Source of the DNA: Opitutus terrae PB90-1
Lineage (GTDB): Bacteria; Verrucomicrobiota; Verrucomicrobiia; Opitutales; Opitutaceae
Direction: 5' to 3'
Assembly: GCF_000019965.1 (NCBI RefSeq)
Contig: NC_010571.1
Coordinates: 1,984,001 to 2,048,000, forward strand
Length of the DNA: 64,000 bases
Below the pieces are notes generated by a model that saw only the letters and a list, made by a program, of their open reading frames with translations, searched no databases and was not told the origin of the DNA. Made by a program: the position numbers and the translations under genes. Shown here piece by piece: positions 1 to 7,209 of this stretch (positions are counted from its first letter, which is position 1; each line of letters begins with the position of its first letter).

Positions 1-335
1 ATCTCGACGACATCTACCACAACATCTTCTCCTACTCGGCGCCGAAGCGCTTCGATCTCGGCCGCTACCGGCCGGACGAGCGCCCGGTGCCGTCGCAGGT
101 TTTCGACGTGCCCGGCCTGGTCACGCTGCGCTGCGACATCCATGAACACATGCGGGGCATCATCCTCGTGCTGGATACGCCGCACTTCGTGGTGACGGAG
201 GCCACGGGCGACTTCCGGCTGGGCGGGCTGCCGGCGGGCCGCTACGTGCTGAAGGCGTGGGTGAACAGCAAAACGACGCTGGAGAAACCGGTGGAGCTGA
301 CCGACGGCGCGGTCCTGCGGATCGACTTCCCGTGA
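1..335 (+). CDS. Plastocyanin-like copper protein with C-terminal carboxypeptidase-regulatory-like domain (5' truncated)
   Basis: The reading frame is open from position 3 and stops at 333-335, so the N-terminus and any signal peptide lie outside the window. The visible 110 residues begin in a YHNIFSYS stretch and continue to RCDIHEHM; the His of the first segment and the Cys, His and Met of the second match the ligand pattern of small type-I copper proteins of the 'methylamine utilization' cupredoxin-like group. After this comes a short beta-rich segment (DFRLGGLPAGRYVLKAW) typical of carboxypeptidase-regulatory-like or SpaA-like folds. Such proteins are usually periplasmic. Its stop overlaps the GTG start of the next gene (GTGA), so it is probably translationally coupled to the sensor kinase. 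Copper binding is inferred from motifs only. Confidence 0.7.
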   Translation, partial: LDDIYHNIFSYSAPKRFDLGRYRPDERPVPSQVFDVPGLVTLRCDIHEHMRGIILVLDTPHFVVTEATGDFRLGGLPAGRYVLKAWVNSKTTLEKPVELTDGAVLRIDFP

Positions 336-2095
336 TCGCGACGCGAGAGCCGCAGCCGGCCGGGGTGGCCCGCTTTCGCGCCAAGTTGTTTGCGGCGCTG
401 ATGGTGGTGATCGTGACGGTGACCGGCGTGACGCTCTACTTCACCCAGCGCAGCGTCGCGGGCGCGTTCGAACTGGAGTTGCAGCGCGATTTCCAGGCGC
501 AGCTCGCGGCGCTGCACAACGTGCAGCAGTTGCGCGACGCCGCCCTGGCTGAGCGATGTCGATTGCTGGTGCGCCGGCCGCGCATCCACGCCGCGTTCGA
601 GGACAACGCGCTGGATCTGCTCTATCCGAGCGCCCGGGACGAACTGCGCGACATCATGGCGAGCGCGGACGATTCGGGCCGGTACGGGCTGCACGCGGAG
701 TTTTATCGGTTTCTCGACCGGCATGGCGCGCCGATTCCCCCGCCGAACGCCCGTGACGTGGGCATGCTGACGCCCAGGGAGGAAGCGCAACTGTCGCTCC
801 CCGCCGCGCCCGAGCGGCAGCAGCTGGGCTATTTGCTGCGGGAGACCGCCGTCGGGCATGATGATCTCGCGGAAGTGATCGGGCTGCCGATCGTCTCGAA
901 CGAAACCGGCGAGGTGCTCGCCGCGCTGGTGCTGGGATTCAAGCGGATCGCGTTTGCTGACGAGGCACTTGGCAGCGGCATCAAGCGCGGGTTGTGGCTC
1001 AACGGTCGGCTGCACCTCGATCGGCCGGCCGCGGCCGGACCGGCGGAACTGGCGGCCGAGGTGGCGCGCGCCGTCGCGGCCGGCGGCCCGCCGCGCAGTC
1101 TGGCCACCGTGACCGCGGGCGCGCCGCATCTGCTCTTTTACAAGCAGCTGAATCCAGGTTCCGCTTACGCGCCGGCCTATGAAGTCTGCGTTTATCCGCT
1201 CGAAGAACTTCAGCGGCGCCAGCGCGAATCGCTCTGGCGAATCGTCGCCGTGGCGGCTGCGCTGCTGCTGGCCGGTTTTGGCGCGAGTCACCTGCTCGCG
1301 CGCCGGTTCGCGCGGCCGGTCGAGGCGTTGGTAGTGGACTCCGCTCAAAATCGCGCGCAGCGGGAGAAAGCCGAGGCGGCGCTCGAGCTAACCCACGAGG
1401 AGCTGCAGCGGGCGGCGCGTTTCTCCGCGGACGCATCGCACCAGTTGAAAACGCCCGTCACGGTGTTGCGCGCCGGACTCGAGGAGTTGCTGGCCCGGGA
1501 GAATCTCACGGCGGAGGAGTGCCATGAGATTTCCACGCTGATTCATCAAACCTACCGGCTCTCGGGCGTGATCGAGGACTTGCTGTTGCTTTCGCGCATG
1601 GACGCCGGCCGGTTGAAGATCGACTTTGGGCCGGTGAACCTGAGCCAGATGATCGAGGCCGCGCTCGATGATCTTAGCGCCCAGAGCGACGACCTCGATC
1701 TGACGGTGGAGAGCGACTACCCGCCGGATCTCATGGTCGAGGGCGAAAAGCGCTATCTTTCACTGATCCTTCAGAACCTGCTCGAAAATGCGCGGAAGTA
1801 TAACGAGCCGGGCGGCCGCGTGCGCATCACCACCCGCGCCGAAACGGGCGCGGTCTTCCTGGTCGTGGGCAACACCGGCAAGACGATCCTGCCCGCCGCG
1901 CAAGAGCACATCTTCGAACGTTTTCATCGCGGCGCAGTGGGAGAGAACGTGCCCGGCTACGGGCTCGGATTGAACCTGGCGCGGGAACTGGCGCGGCTGC
2001 ATGGTGGCGACCTGCGGCTGTTGCGGTCGGAAGCGGGCTGGACCGAGTTTCAGGTCAGCTTCCGTCTGGCTCGACTCGAACCGACGCGACTCTAG
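332..2095 (+). CDS. Membrane sensor histidine kinase
   Basis: A 587-residue kinase if GTG at 332 is used; this start overlaps the upstream stop and places the first membrane helix at about residues 19-37. An extracytoplasmic region of about 260 residues follows, then a second helix near 303-322 and a short HAMP-like linker. The phospho-acceptor box DASHQLKTPV has its His at about residue 370. The ATP-binding domain shows the N box (NLLENARKYN, about 480) and a GYGLGLNLA glycine box. No partner response regulator is present downstream, so it may lie upstream of the window. Position between a copper-type protein and an outer-membrane barrel suggests sensing of an envelope or metal-related signal, which is inference. 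Confidence 0.88.
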   Translation: MIATREPQPAGVARFRAKLFAALMVVIVTVTGVTLYFTQRSVAGAFELELQRDFQAQLAALHNVQQLRDAALAERCRLLVRRPRIHAAFEDNALDLLYPSARDELRDIMASADDSGRYGLHAEFYRFLDRHGAPIPPPNARDVGMLTPREEAQLSLPAAPERQQLGYLLRETAVGHDDLAEVIGLPIVSNETGEVLAALVLGFKRIAFADEALGSGIKRGLWLNGRLHLDRPAAAGPAELAAEVARAVAAGGPPRSLATVTAGAPHLLFYKQLNPGSAYAPAYEVCVYPLEELQRRQRESLWRIVAVAAALLLAGFGASHLLARRFARPVEALVVDSAQNRAQREKAEAALELTHEELQRAARFSADASHQLKTPVTVLRAGLEELLARENLTAEECHEISTLIHQTYRLSGVIEDLLLLSRMDAGRLKIDFGPVNLSQMIEAALDDLSAQSDDLDLTVESDYPPDLMVEGEKRYLSLILQNLLENARKYNEPGGRVRITTRAETGAVFLVVGNTGKTILPAAQEHIFERFHRGAVGENVPGYGLGLNLARELARLHGGDLRLLRSEAGWTEFQVSFRLARLEPTRL

Positions 2096-2104
2096 AGGAG
2101 ATTC

Positions 2105-3439
2105 ATGCCTCGAGCTCGCTTCAGCCCGCCCTCCAGCCGCTCCGGCGCGCCGTGGCGGGCGCGCGCGGCGCGAGCGGCTTGCCTCTCGGGGCGGTACGCG
2201 CCGCTCGGAATCTGCCTGCTACTGAGCGCCAGCGCGCCGGTGCGGGCCTCCGACGCGTGGTTCGACCGGCTCGGCGAGGCGCTGGAGTTCAGCTCCGCGG
2301 ACGGCTATGCGCGGGCGCGAATCAGTGGCACACTCGATCTCGAGGGATTCGAGTTTTCGCAACCGGCGTCCGGGCTGATCGGCTCGCCGGGCGAGGCGCT
2401 TTTCAGTCCGCGGCTCACCACGTTTCTCGATGCGCAATGGGGCGAGCACGTTTACGCCTTCGTGCAGCATCGCACCGATCGCGGATTCGATCCGGGACGC
2501 CGGCGATTGCGCGGCCGGCTCGATGAATATGCCGTACGGGTGATTCCGTGGCCTGACGTGCGCTTCAACATGCAGGTGGGCAAGTTTGCGACGATCGTCG
2601 GCAACTGGGTCGGCCGCCACGGATCGTGGGACAATCCTTTCGTGACCGCGCCGCTCGCCTACGAGCAACTCACCGGGATCTGGGATGCAGCCGCGGCGCG
2701 ATCAGCCGAAGAATTGCTGGGCTGGGCGCATGTCCGCCCGCGACTGCCGGCCGGGGCTCCTGCGCGGGACAAACCGCTGCGGCTGCCACTGCTCTGGGGC
2801 CCCGTCTACGTGACGGGCGTCGCGGTGGCGGGCGAGCGGGGGCGGCTGTCGTTTGCGGCCGAGTTGAAGGACGCGGCGGTTTCATCGCGGCCGCGCTTGT
2901 GGGATTACGATGCGTTCGAGTTCCGGCATCCGAGCGTGGCGGCGCGCGTGGGCTTCCGGCCGAATGCGATGTGGTCGTTCGGCGTTTCCGCGAGCCGCGG
3001 CACCTATCTGCAGGATGACGCCACGCCGACGCTGGCGCCCGGCCGCAAGCTCGGCGACTACCGGGAGGAGATGCTCGCGCAGGATCTCGGTTTCGCCTGG
3101 CACCATTTCCAGCTCTGGGCGGAATTTTTCCAGGTGCGGTTCACGATTCCGACGGTGGGCAATGCCGAGGTGTTTTCCTATTACGTCGAGGCGAAATACA
3201 AGTTCACCCCGCAATGGGCGGGCGCGGTGCGCTGGAACGAGCAACTTTACGGCCGAATGAGTGGCCCGGCGCTCCCGTCCACGCGCTGGGGCACGAACAC
3301 CCGGCGGCTGGATATCGGGCCGAGCTACCGACTCTCCGCCCACGCGCAGCTAAAACTACAATACAGCGTGGAACAGCTGGAAGGTGAAGCGCGCGAACTC
3401 GGGCACCTCGCTGCGCTGCAGCTCACGGTGAGGTTCTAG
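2105..3439 (+). CDS. Outer-membrane beta-barrel (porin-like) protein
   Basis: A 444-residue protein starting at an ATG preceded by a strong Shine-Dalgarno (AGAGGAG, about 6 nt upstream). An Arg-rich N-terminus leads into a hydrophobic segment ending in APVRAS, a plausible signal peptide cleaved near residue 49. The rest alternates polar and aromatic residues in the manner of beta strands (for example FSYYVEAKYKF, LDIGPSYRL, LKLQYSVEQL) and ends in LTVRF with a terminal Phe, the usual outer-membrane assembly signal. It lies 9 nt after the kinase gene and is likely co-transcribed. It resembles uncharacterised verrucomicrobial barrel proteins rather than a named porin; the substrate is unknown. 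Confidence 0.7.
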   Translation: MPRARFSPPSSRSGAPWRARAARAACLSGRYAPLGICLLLSASAPVRASDAWFDRLGEALEFSSADGYARARISGTLDLEGFEFSQPASGLIGSPGEALFSPRLTTFLDAQWGEHVYAFVQHRTDRGFDPGRRRLRGRLDEYAVRVIPWPDVRFNMQVGKFATIVGNWVGRHGSWDNPFVTAPLAYEQLTGIWDAAAARSAEELLGWAHVRPRLPAGAPARDKPLRLPLLWGPVYVTGVAVAGERGRLSFAAELKDAAVSSRPRLWDYDAFEFRHPSVAARVGFRPNAMWSFGVSASRGTYLQDDATPTLAPGRKLGDYREEMLAQDLGFAWHHFQLWAEFFQVRFTIPTVGNAEVFSYYVEAKYKFTPQWAGAVRWNEQLYGRMSGPALPSTRWGTNTRRLDIGPSYRLSAHAQLKLQYSVEQLEGEARELGHLAALQLTVRF

Positions 3440-3563
3440 GCCGCTGGCGCGCATCGCCCGTTGCGCTTCCGCGTTTCCGGTCGGCGAGCAGCGCCTCGAG
3501 GCAAGGCGCTCCGCCTCGGCGGAATCAGCCGCGCGACCGCGAGAGCGCATTCAGCGCCGGCCG

Positions 3564-3579
3564 GTAACAGCCCTGTTAC
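3564..3579. promoter_or_regulatory. 16-bp palindrome, possible operator
   Basis: GTAACAG-CC-CTGTTAC is a perfect 7-bp inverted repeat with a 2-bp centre, lying about 94 bp before the likely start of the Ig-domain gene. The size and symmetry fit a dimeric repressor site. The rest of the 233-bp gap (3440-3672) shows no gene or other clear signal. Confidence 0.35.
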
Positions 3580-3672
3580 GGTCAGCCGCTTTCTTCCGCA
3601 GCCTCGTCACGCAGACTCTGCGTCCTCGACGGGCGCGTGGTGCGCCCAGGCCCGGAAATTTCCCTTCTCCCC

Positions 3673-5295
3673 ATGAAAGTGTCTCCCGCGTTCAAGCGCA
3701 GGCTCCAATGGATCAACCTGCCCACTGCTGCTCTCATCGCCCTGCTGCAACGTGCCCCAGTCGTGCGCGTGCTCGTCGCGACCGAGGAGTTCGTGCTGTC
3801 CACGCCGATCGGCGCGCTCCTCAAATCCTCCGTCGCCGCGGCCGCGACTCTCGGGACCGTGCACTCGCTGGCCGGCGCCACCGCGTTGTCGACGTCACAG
3901 GCGAGTCCGCTCTCGGTCGCAGTCGGCACCACCGTGTCCGTCGGATTCGCGATCACCGGCACGCTGTCGGAGCCGGAAACGTGGACGGTGAGCGGTTCGG
4001 TGCCGCCAGGCCTGTCCTTCAACGGCGGCGCCACGTCCGGCACGATCAACGCCGCGCAGCTGCTCCTCTCCGGTACCGCCACCACAGCCGGCAGCTACAA
4101 CATCAATCTCAGCGCACGGGACACGCCGACCGGCAACACGACGCCGGTCTACACCTTCACGATCAACGTCACCGGCGCGGCGGCTTCGGCGCCCGCAATC
4201 ACGACTCAACCGCAAAATCAGAGTGGCAATGTCGGTGCGAACGTCACCCTCACCGTCGCCACGTCGGGCTCGCCCGCGCCGACGCTGCAATGGCGGCGCA
4301 ATGGTGCCGATGTCGCGGGCGGAACGAGCGCCTCGCTGATGCTCGCGAACCTGCAACCGGCGAACGCCGGACTCTACGCGGCCGTCGCGACGAATTCGGC
4401 AGGTTCGGCCACGAGCCAGGCGGCGATGGTCGGCGTGGCCACGACGAGCAAGGTCGTCGGCGATGGCCAGGAGCTGCAACCCGTCAATATCGTGCATCCG
4501 AACGGAAACATCTTCGACCAGGTGTTGCTGATCGGCGTTGCGGAGACGATCACGGCCGATACCGGTCAGGTCACACGCACTTCCTACATCGATACCGACA
4601 ATGATATCGTGCAGGTGGAGTTCAGCGGGCCGGGGACTTTGTCGCTGGTGTTGAGCGGCTCTTCGGGTCCAGCAGCGCCGGTGAACTACAACCAGGCCGT
4701 CAACTACATGAAGGGCCATGCGGGCATCGTGATCACTGGCGCCAACGAGAACACCAACGTGTCCGTATTCACCGTCGGTCGCGCCACCGCGTTCGATCCG
4801 ACCGGCGCCTACAATATTCTCCAAGCGCCGAACTCGACGACCAACAACCCCGCGAACAACGGCAGCTCGCTGTTCCAGGGCCACGGCAGCACGGCGTATG
4901 ATGGCATCGCGGATATCGCGTTCATTGCGATCTCGAGCACGAACGGCCGGTTCGGCGGCGTGCGCACGTCCAATGCCACCTACTTCGCGTCCGCTGGGTG
5001 GACCGGAGTCTACGCGCCCGGCGTGACGTTCGACGGGCCGGTGTTTATCGGTGACATCTCTGCGTTCGACAACGCCAAGCCGGTCATCCTGCTCGGCACC
5101 GCGACGAACGTCCGGATCACGGGTGGCGACCTCGCGCAGAACAACGGCCAGCCCGTGCAGGTGAGCGGAATGACACAACTCGCTTTCACGGCCGGCAGCG
5201 ATTCAGGCGGCACCACGTTGGTGCGTCAGACGAATCAGGCCGTGCTGCAGCGCGACGGACAGGACGTCACCAATCAGCTGGTCGTGTATCAATAA
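3673..5295 (+). CDS. Exported immunoglobulin-domain protein
   Basis: A 540-residue protein starting at MKVSPAFKRR; 12 further codons are open upstream but the basic-plus-hydrophobic N-terminus fits this ATG. A hydrophobic stretch near residues 45-70 may be a membrane anchor or late signal sequence. Next comes a putative-Ig segment (PPGLSFNGG ... LSGTATTAGSYNINL, about 90-175), then an Ig/I-set module (ITTQPQNQSGNVGANVTLTV ... NAGLYAAVATNSAG, about 180-260). The C-terminal half is Gly/Thr/Asn-rich and unrecognised. Ig-like cassettes of the type ITTQPQ...QWRRNG are frequent in large verrucomicrobial surface proteins. A terminator-like hairpin follows at 5335. Role probably surface binding; no enzymatic motif seen. 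Confidence 0.7.
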   Translation: MKVSPAFKRRLQWINLPTAALIALLQRAPVVRVLVATEEFVLSTPIGALLKSSVAAAATLGTVHSLAGATALSTSQASPLSVAVGTTVSVGFAITGTLSEPETWTVSGSVPPGLSFNGGATSGTINAAQLLLSGTATTAGSYNINLSARDTPTGNTTPVYTFTINVTGAAASAPAITTQPQNQSGNVGANVTLTVATSGSPAPTLQWRRNGADVAGGTSASLMLANLQPANAGLYAAVATNSAGSATSQAAMVGVATTSKVVGDGQELQPVNIVHPNGNIFDQVLLIGVAETITADTGQVTRTSYIDTDNDIVQVEFSGPGTLSLVLSGSSGPAAPVNYNQAVNYMKGHAGIVITGANENTNVSVFTVGRATAFDPTGAYNILQAPNSTTNNPANNGSSLFQGHGSTAYDGIADIAFIAISSTNGRFGGVRTSNATYFASAGWTGVYAPGVTFDGPVFIGDISAFDNAKPVILLGTATNVRITGGDLAQNNGQPVQVSGMTQLAFTAGSDSGGTTLVRQTNQAVLQRDGQDVTNQLVVYQ

Positions 5296-5334
5296 GCCCC
5301 ATCTCTCGGCGGCTGACCGCCCATTTGGCGTCCG

Positions 5335-5370
5335 ATGCCCTCGTTGCCTGGCGACGAGGGCATTTCCGTT
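5335..5370 (+). terminator. Hairpin terminator after the Ig-domain gene
   Basis: Perfect 10-bp stem (ATGCCCTCGT, 5335-5344, with ACGAGGGCAT, 5354-5363) and a 9-nt loop, followed by TTCCGTTT. It lies between convergent genes and could also end the gspF transcript, although no T-tract is seen in that direction. Confidence 0.65.
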
Positions 5371-5397
5371 TCGAGCGCGTACACCGGACGACGAGCA

Positions 5398-6651
5398 TCA
5401 GCCCAGCTTGAAGCTGCCGCTGACCTTGAACACGGCGCTGACGATCGCGAACGCGATGAAGCCGACGAGCACGAACACCAGCAGCAGCACGCCGCTGGCG
5501 ATCACCTTGGTGAACAGGTTGAGCTGGTTCGAAACGATCTTCTGATAACTCCGCGCGATGTCGCGCAGGCTGGGCACTACATTGCCGGTGTTCTCACCGA
5601 CCGCGAGCCGGTCGAGCACGAGATCGGGGAAGCACCCCGTGCGGCCGAGGGCGAGCGACAGCGCCTCGCCCTCGAGCACGCGTGCGGTGGCCTCGTCGAA
5701 GGCGCGCCGGTGCACGCGGTTCGCGATCTGCCGCTCCGTCATCCGCAGCGCTTCGGCGGCGGTGATGCCGTTGGCGAGCAGCACGCCGAGCGTCTGGCTG
5801 AACGCGAGCACGGTCTGCGACACCACGAACGGGCCGACCACCGGCAGCTTGAGCAGCCATGCGTCCGTCGCCTGGCGGCCTGGCTCGGTGTGCCGCCAGC
5901 GCCAGAAAGCGATGGCGCCGAGCACGAGTCCGAGAGCAACGAACAACCCGTAGTGCAGGGCGAATTGGGCGAGCCCCACGAGCAGTTTCGTGGACATCGG
6001 CAGCTCCCCGCCGAGTGACGTCAGCAGGACCTGCAATCGCGGCAGCAGGAAGAACAGGAAAAACAGGATCACGCCGGTCGCGACGACGACCATGAAGATC
6101 GGGTACGCCAGCGCGGCGACCAGCTGCCGGCGCAGCTCGCGCTGCTCGTTCAGGTGGGTGATCAGCCGGTCGAGCGTCTCGTTGAGCGAGCCCGTGGCCT
6201 CGCCCGCCTGGATGAGGTTGACCGTGGCGGCGTCGAACACGGCGGGGAAGTCCGACATCGCCCGCGAGAGCGGTGCGCCTTCGCTCAGCCGTTCCCACAG
6301 CGCCGAGCAGAGCGCGCGCAGCGCGGGCTCCTTGATGCGGGTCGAGAGCAGCCGCACGGCTTCGCCCGCGGACATGCCGCTGGTCGTGAGATCGTGGAGC
6401 GATTCGAGAAACGGCAGTCGCTGGGCGCGGGCGACGTTGCGGCGGCGCTCCAACCGCGGCGAGGGCGTGGCTGCGCCGTTGGCGGAACGACCGCGGCCGT
6501 TGACGGGCGCGGGCGATGCGTCGCTGGCGCTGATGACGTGCAACCCGCGCGCGGCGAGCAGCCGGAGGGCATCGCGGCGGCTGGGCGCCTCGACCGCGTC
6601 GGACACGGTCTGCCCTGAGCGGTCGCGTGCGGTATAGGTGAAGCGGGGCAT
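5398..6651 (-). CDS. gspF: Type II secretion inner-membrane protein GspF
   Basis: A 417-residue protein with the standard PulF/GspF layout: N-terminal FTYTARDRSGQ segment, two homologous cytoplasmic T2SSF domains (about 75-185 and 280-380; the second contains GVLLANGITAAEALRMTE), and three membrane segments near 180-205, 230-252 and 380-403. It forms the platform that couples the GspE ATPase to pseudopilus assembly. The ATG at 6651 is preferred over the TTG two codons upstream. It is last in the minus-strand run gspD-gspE-(GxxExxY)-gspF. The linker at about residues 45-75 is Ala/Pro/Arg-rich and longer than in textbook GspF. Confidence 0.9.
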   Translation of the reverse strand: MPRFTYTARDRSGQTVSDAVEAPSRRDALRLLAARGLHVISASDASPAPVNGRGRSANGAATPSPRLERRRNVARAQRLPFLESLHDLTTSGMSAGEAVRLLSTRIKEPALRALCSALWERLSEGAPLSRAMSDFPAVFDAATVNLIQAGEATGSLNETLDRLITHLNEQRELRRQLVAALAYPIFMVVVATGVILFFLFFLLPRLQVLLTSLGGELPMSTKLLVGLAQFALHYGLFVALGLVLGAIAFWRWRHTEPGRQATDAWLLKLPVVGPFVVSQTVLAFSQTLGVLLANGITAAEALRMTERQIANRVHRRAFDEATARVLEGEALSLALGRTGCFPDLVLDRLAVGENTGNVVPSLRDIARSYQKIVSNQLNLFTKVIASGVLLLVFVLVGFIAFAIVSAVFKVSGSFKLG

Positions 6652-6719
6652 AATCAACGGAGTTTCACGTATCCATCGGCGGCCTGTAAAAGGAGAGGTC
6701 TGAAACCGATTCTGTTTTC

Positions 6720-7194
6720 ACAGGAGAGCGCAGAGGAAGCAGAGACATAGGATGCTTGGTCTACGAATCCGCGCCTGGAAGGATGAGCCATGAGATCCCG
6801 TCGGTCAGCTTGCTGACGTTGAAATTGATCAGCAGGCCAAGAGGGATGTTCAGTAGCTTCATATAGCTTAAAAGCTGTGCCTTGTGCATCGGAAGAATCT
6901 TCTCAACGGATTTGGCTTCCGCCAAGACACAGTCTTCGACCAACACGTCGAACCGTAACGGTTCGTCTTTCGTGAAACCCTTGTAGGCGATCCGGACGGC
7001 TTTCTGGTTTGTCGCCGTAAGGCGACGTAGGTCGAGCTCGCGCAGCAGACACCATTCATAAATCGATTCGATCAAGCCTGCCCCTTTGTCTCGATGCACT
7101 TCAATCGCCGCGCCGATTATTGTTTCCGTGCGCTTCGACGCCTTGGGAAAGAGCGGGTGCATTGCCTTTCTCTGCTTCCTCTGCGGCCTCCTGT
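6720..7194. repeat. Inverted-repeat-bounded cassette carrying the GxxExxY gene
   Basis: The left arm 6720-6745 (begins ACAGGAGAGCGCAGAGG) and the right arm 7169-7194 (ends GCGGCCTCCTGT) are reverse complements at 24 of 26 positions. Together they enclose a 402-bp gene and separate gspE from gspF. The enclosed DNA is visibly more AT-rich than the flanking secretion genes. I see no transposase and no convincing target-site duplication. A transcript from gspD through gspF would fold the arms into a long stem around the gene. Confidence 0.75.
6761..7162 (-). CDS. GxxExxY protein (PDDEXK-like family)
   Basis: A 133-residue protein from ATG at 7162, matching the typical size of the GxxExxY family. 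The signature is visible as KGAGLIESIYEWCL (Gly27, Gly29, Glu32, Tyr35). Downstream residues fit a PDDEXK nuclease-like core: Asp72 in FDVLVED, Glu82-x-Lys84 in AEAKSVE, and Gln96 in HKAQLLSYMKL. The family is known from many environmental genomes, often in multiple copies, with no established function. The gene interrupts a secretion operon, has lower GC than its neighbours and lies inside a near-perfect inverted repeat, all suggesting later arrival. The open frame extends upstream of this ATG but has no family similarity there. Confidence 0.85.
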   Translation of the reverse strand: MHPLFPKASKRTETIIGAAIEVHRDKGAGLIESIYEWCLLRELDLRRLTATNQKAVRIAYKGFTKDEPLRFDVLVEDCVLAEAKSVEKILPMHKAQLLSYMKLLNIPLGLLINFNVSKLTDGISWLILPGADS

Positions 7195-7209
7195 AAGGAT
7201 AAGGCCGAA

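Noticed and set aside
242-1348. Open frame on the minus strand within the first sensor kinase
   Set aside because: Explained by codon bias of the kinase gene on the opposite strand.
6720-7194. Classical insertion sequence
   Set aside because: Inverted repeats are present but there is no transposase and no convincing target-site duplication; kept as a cassette instead.
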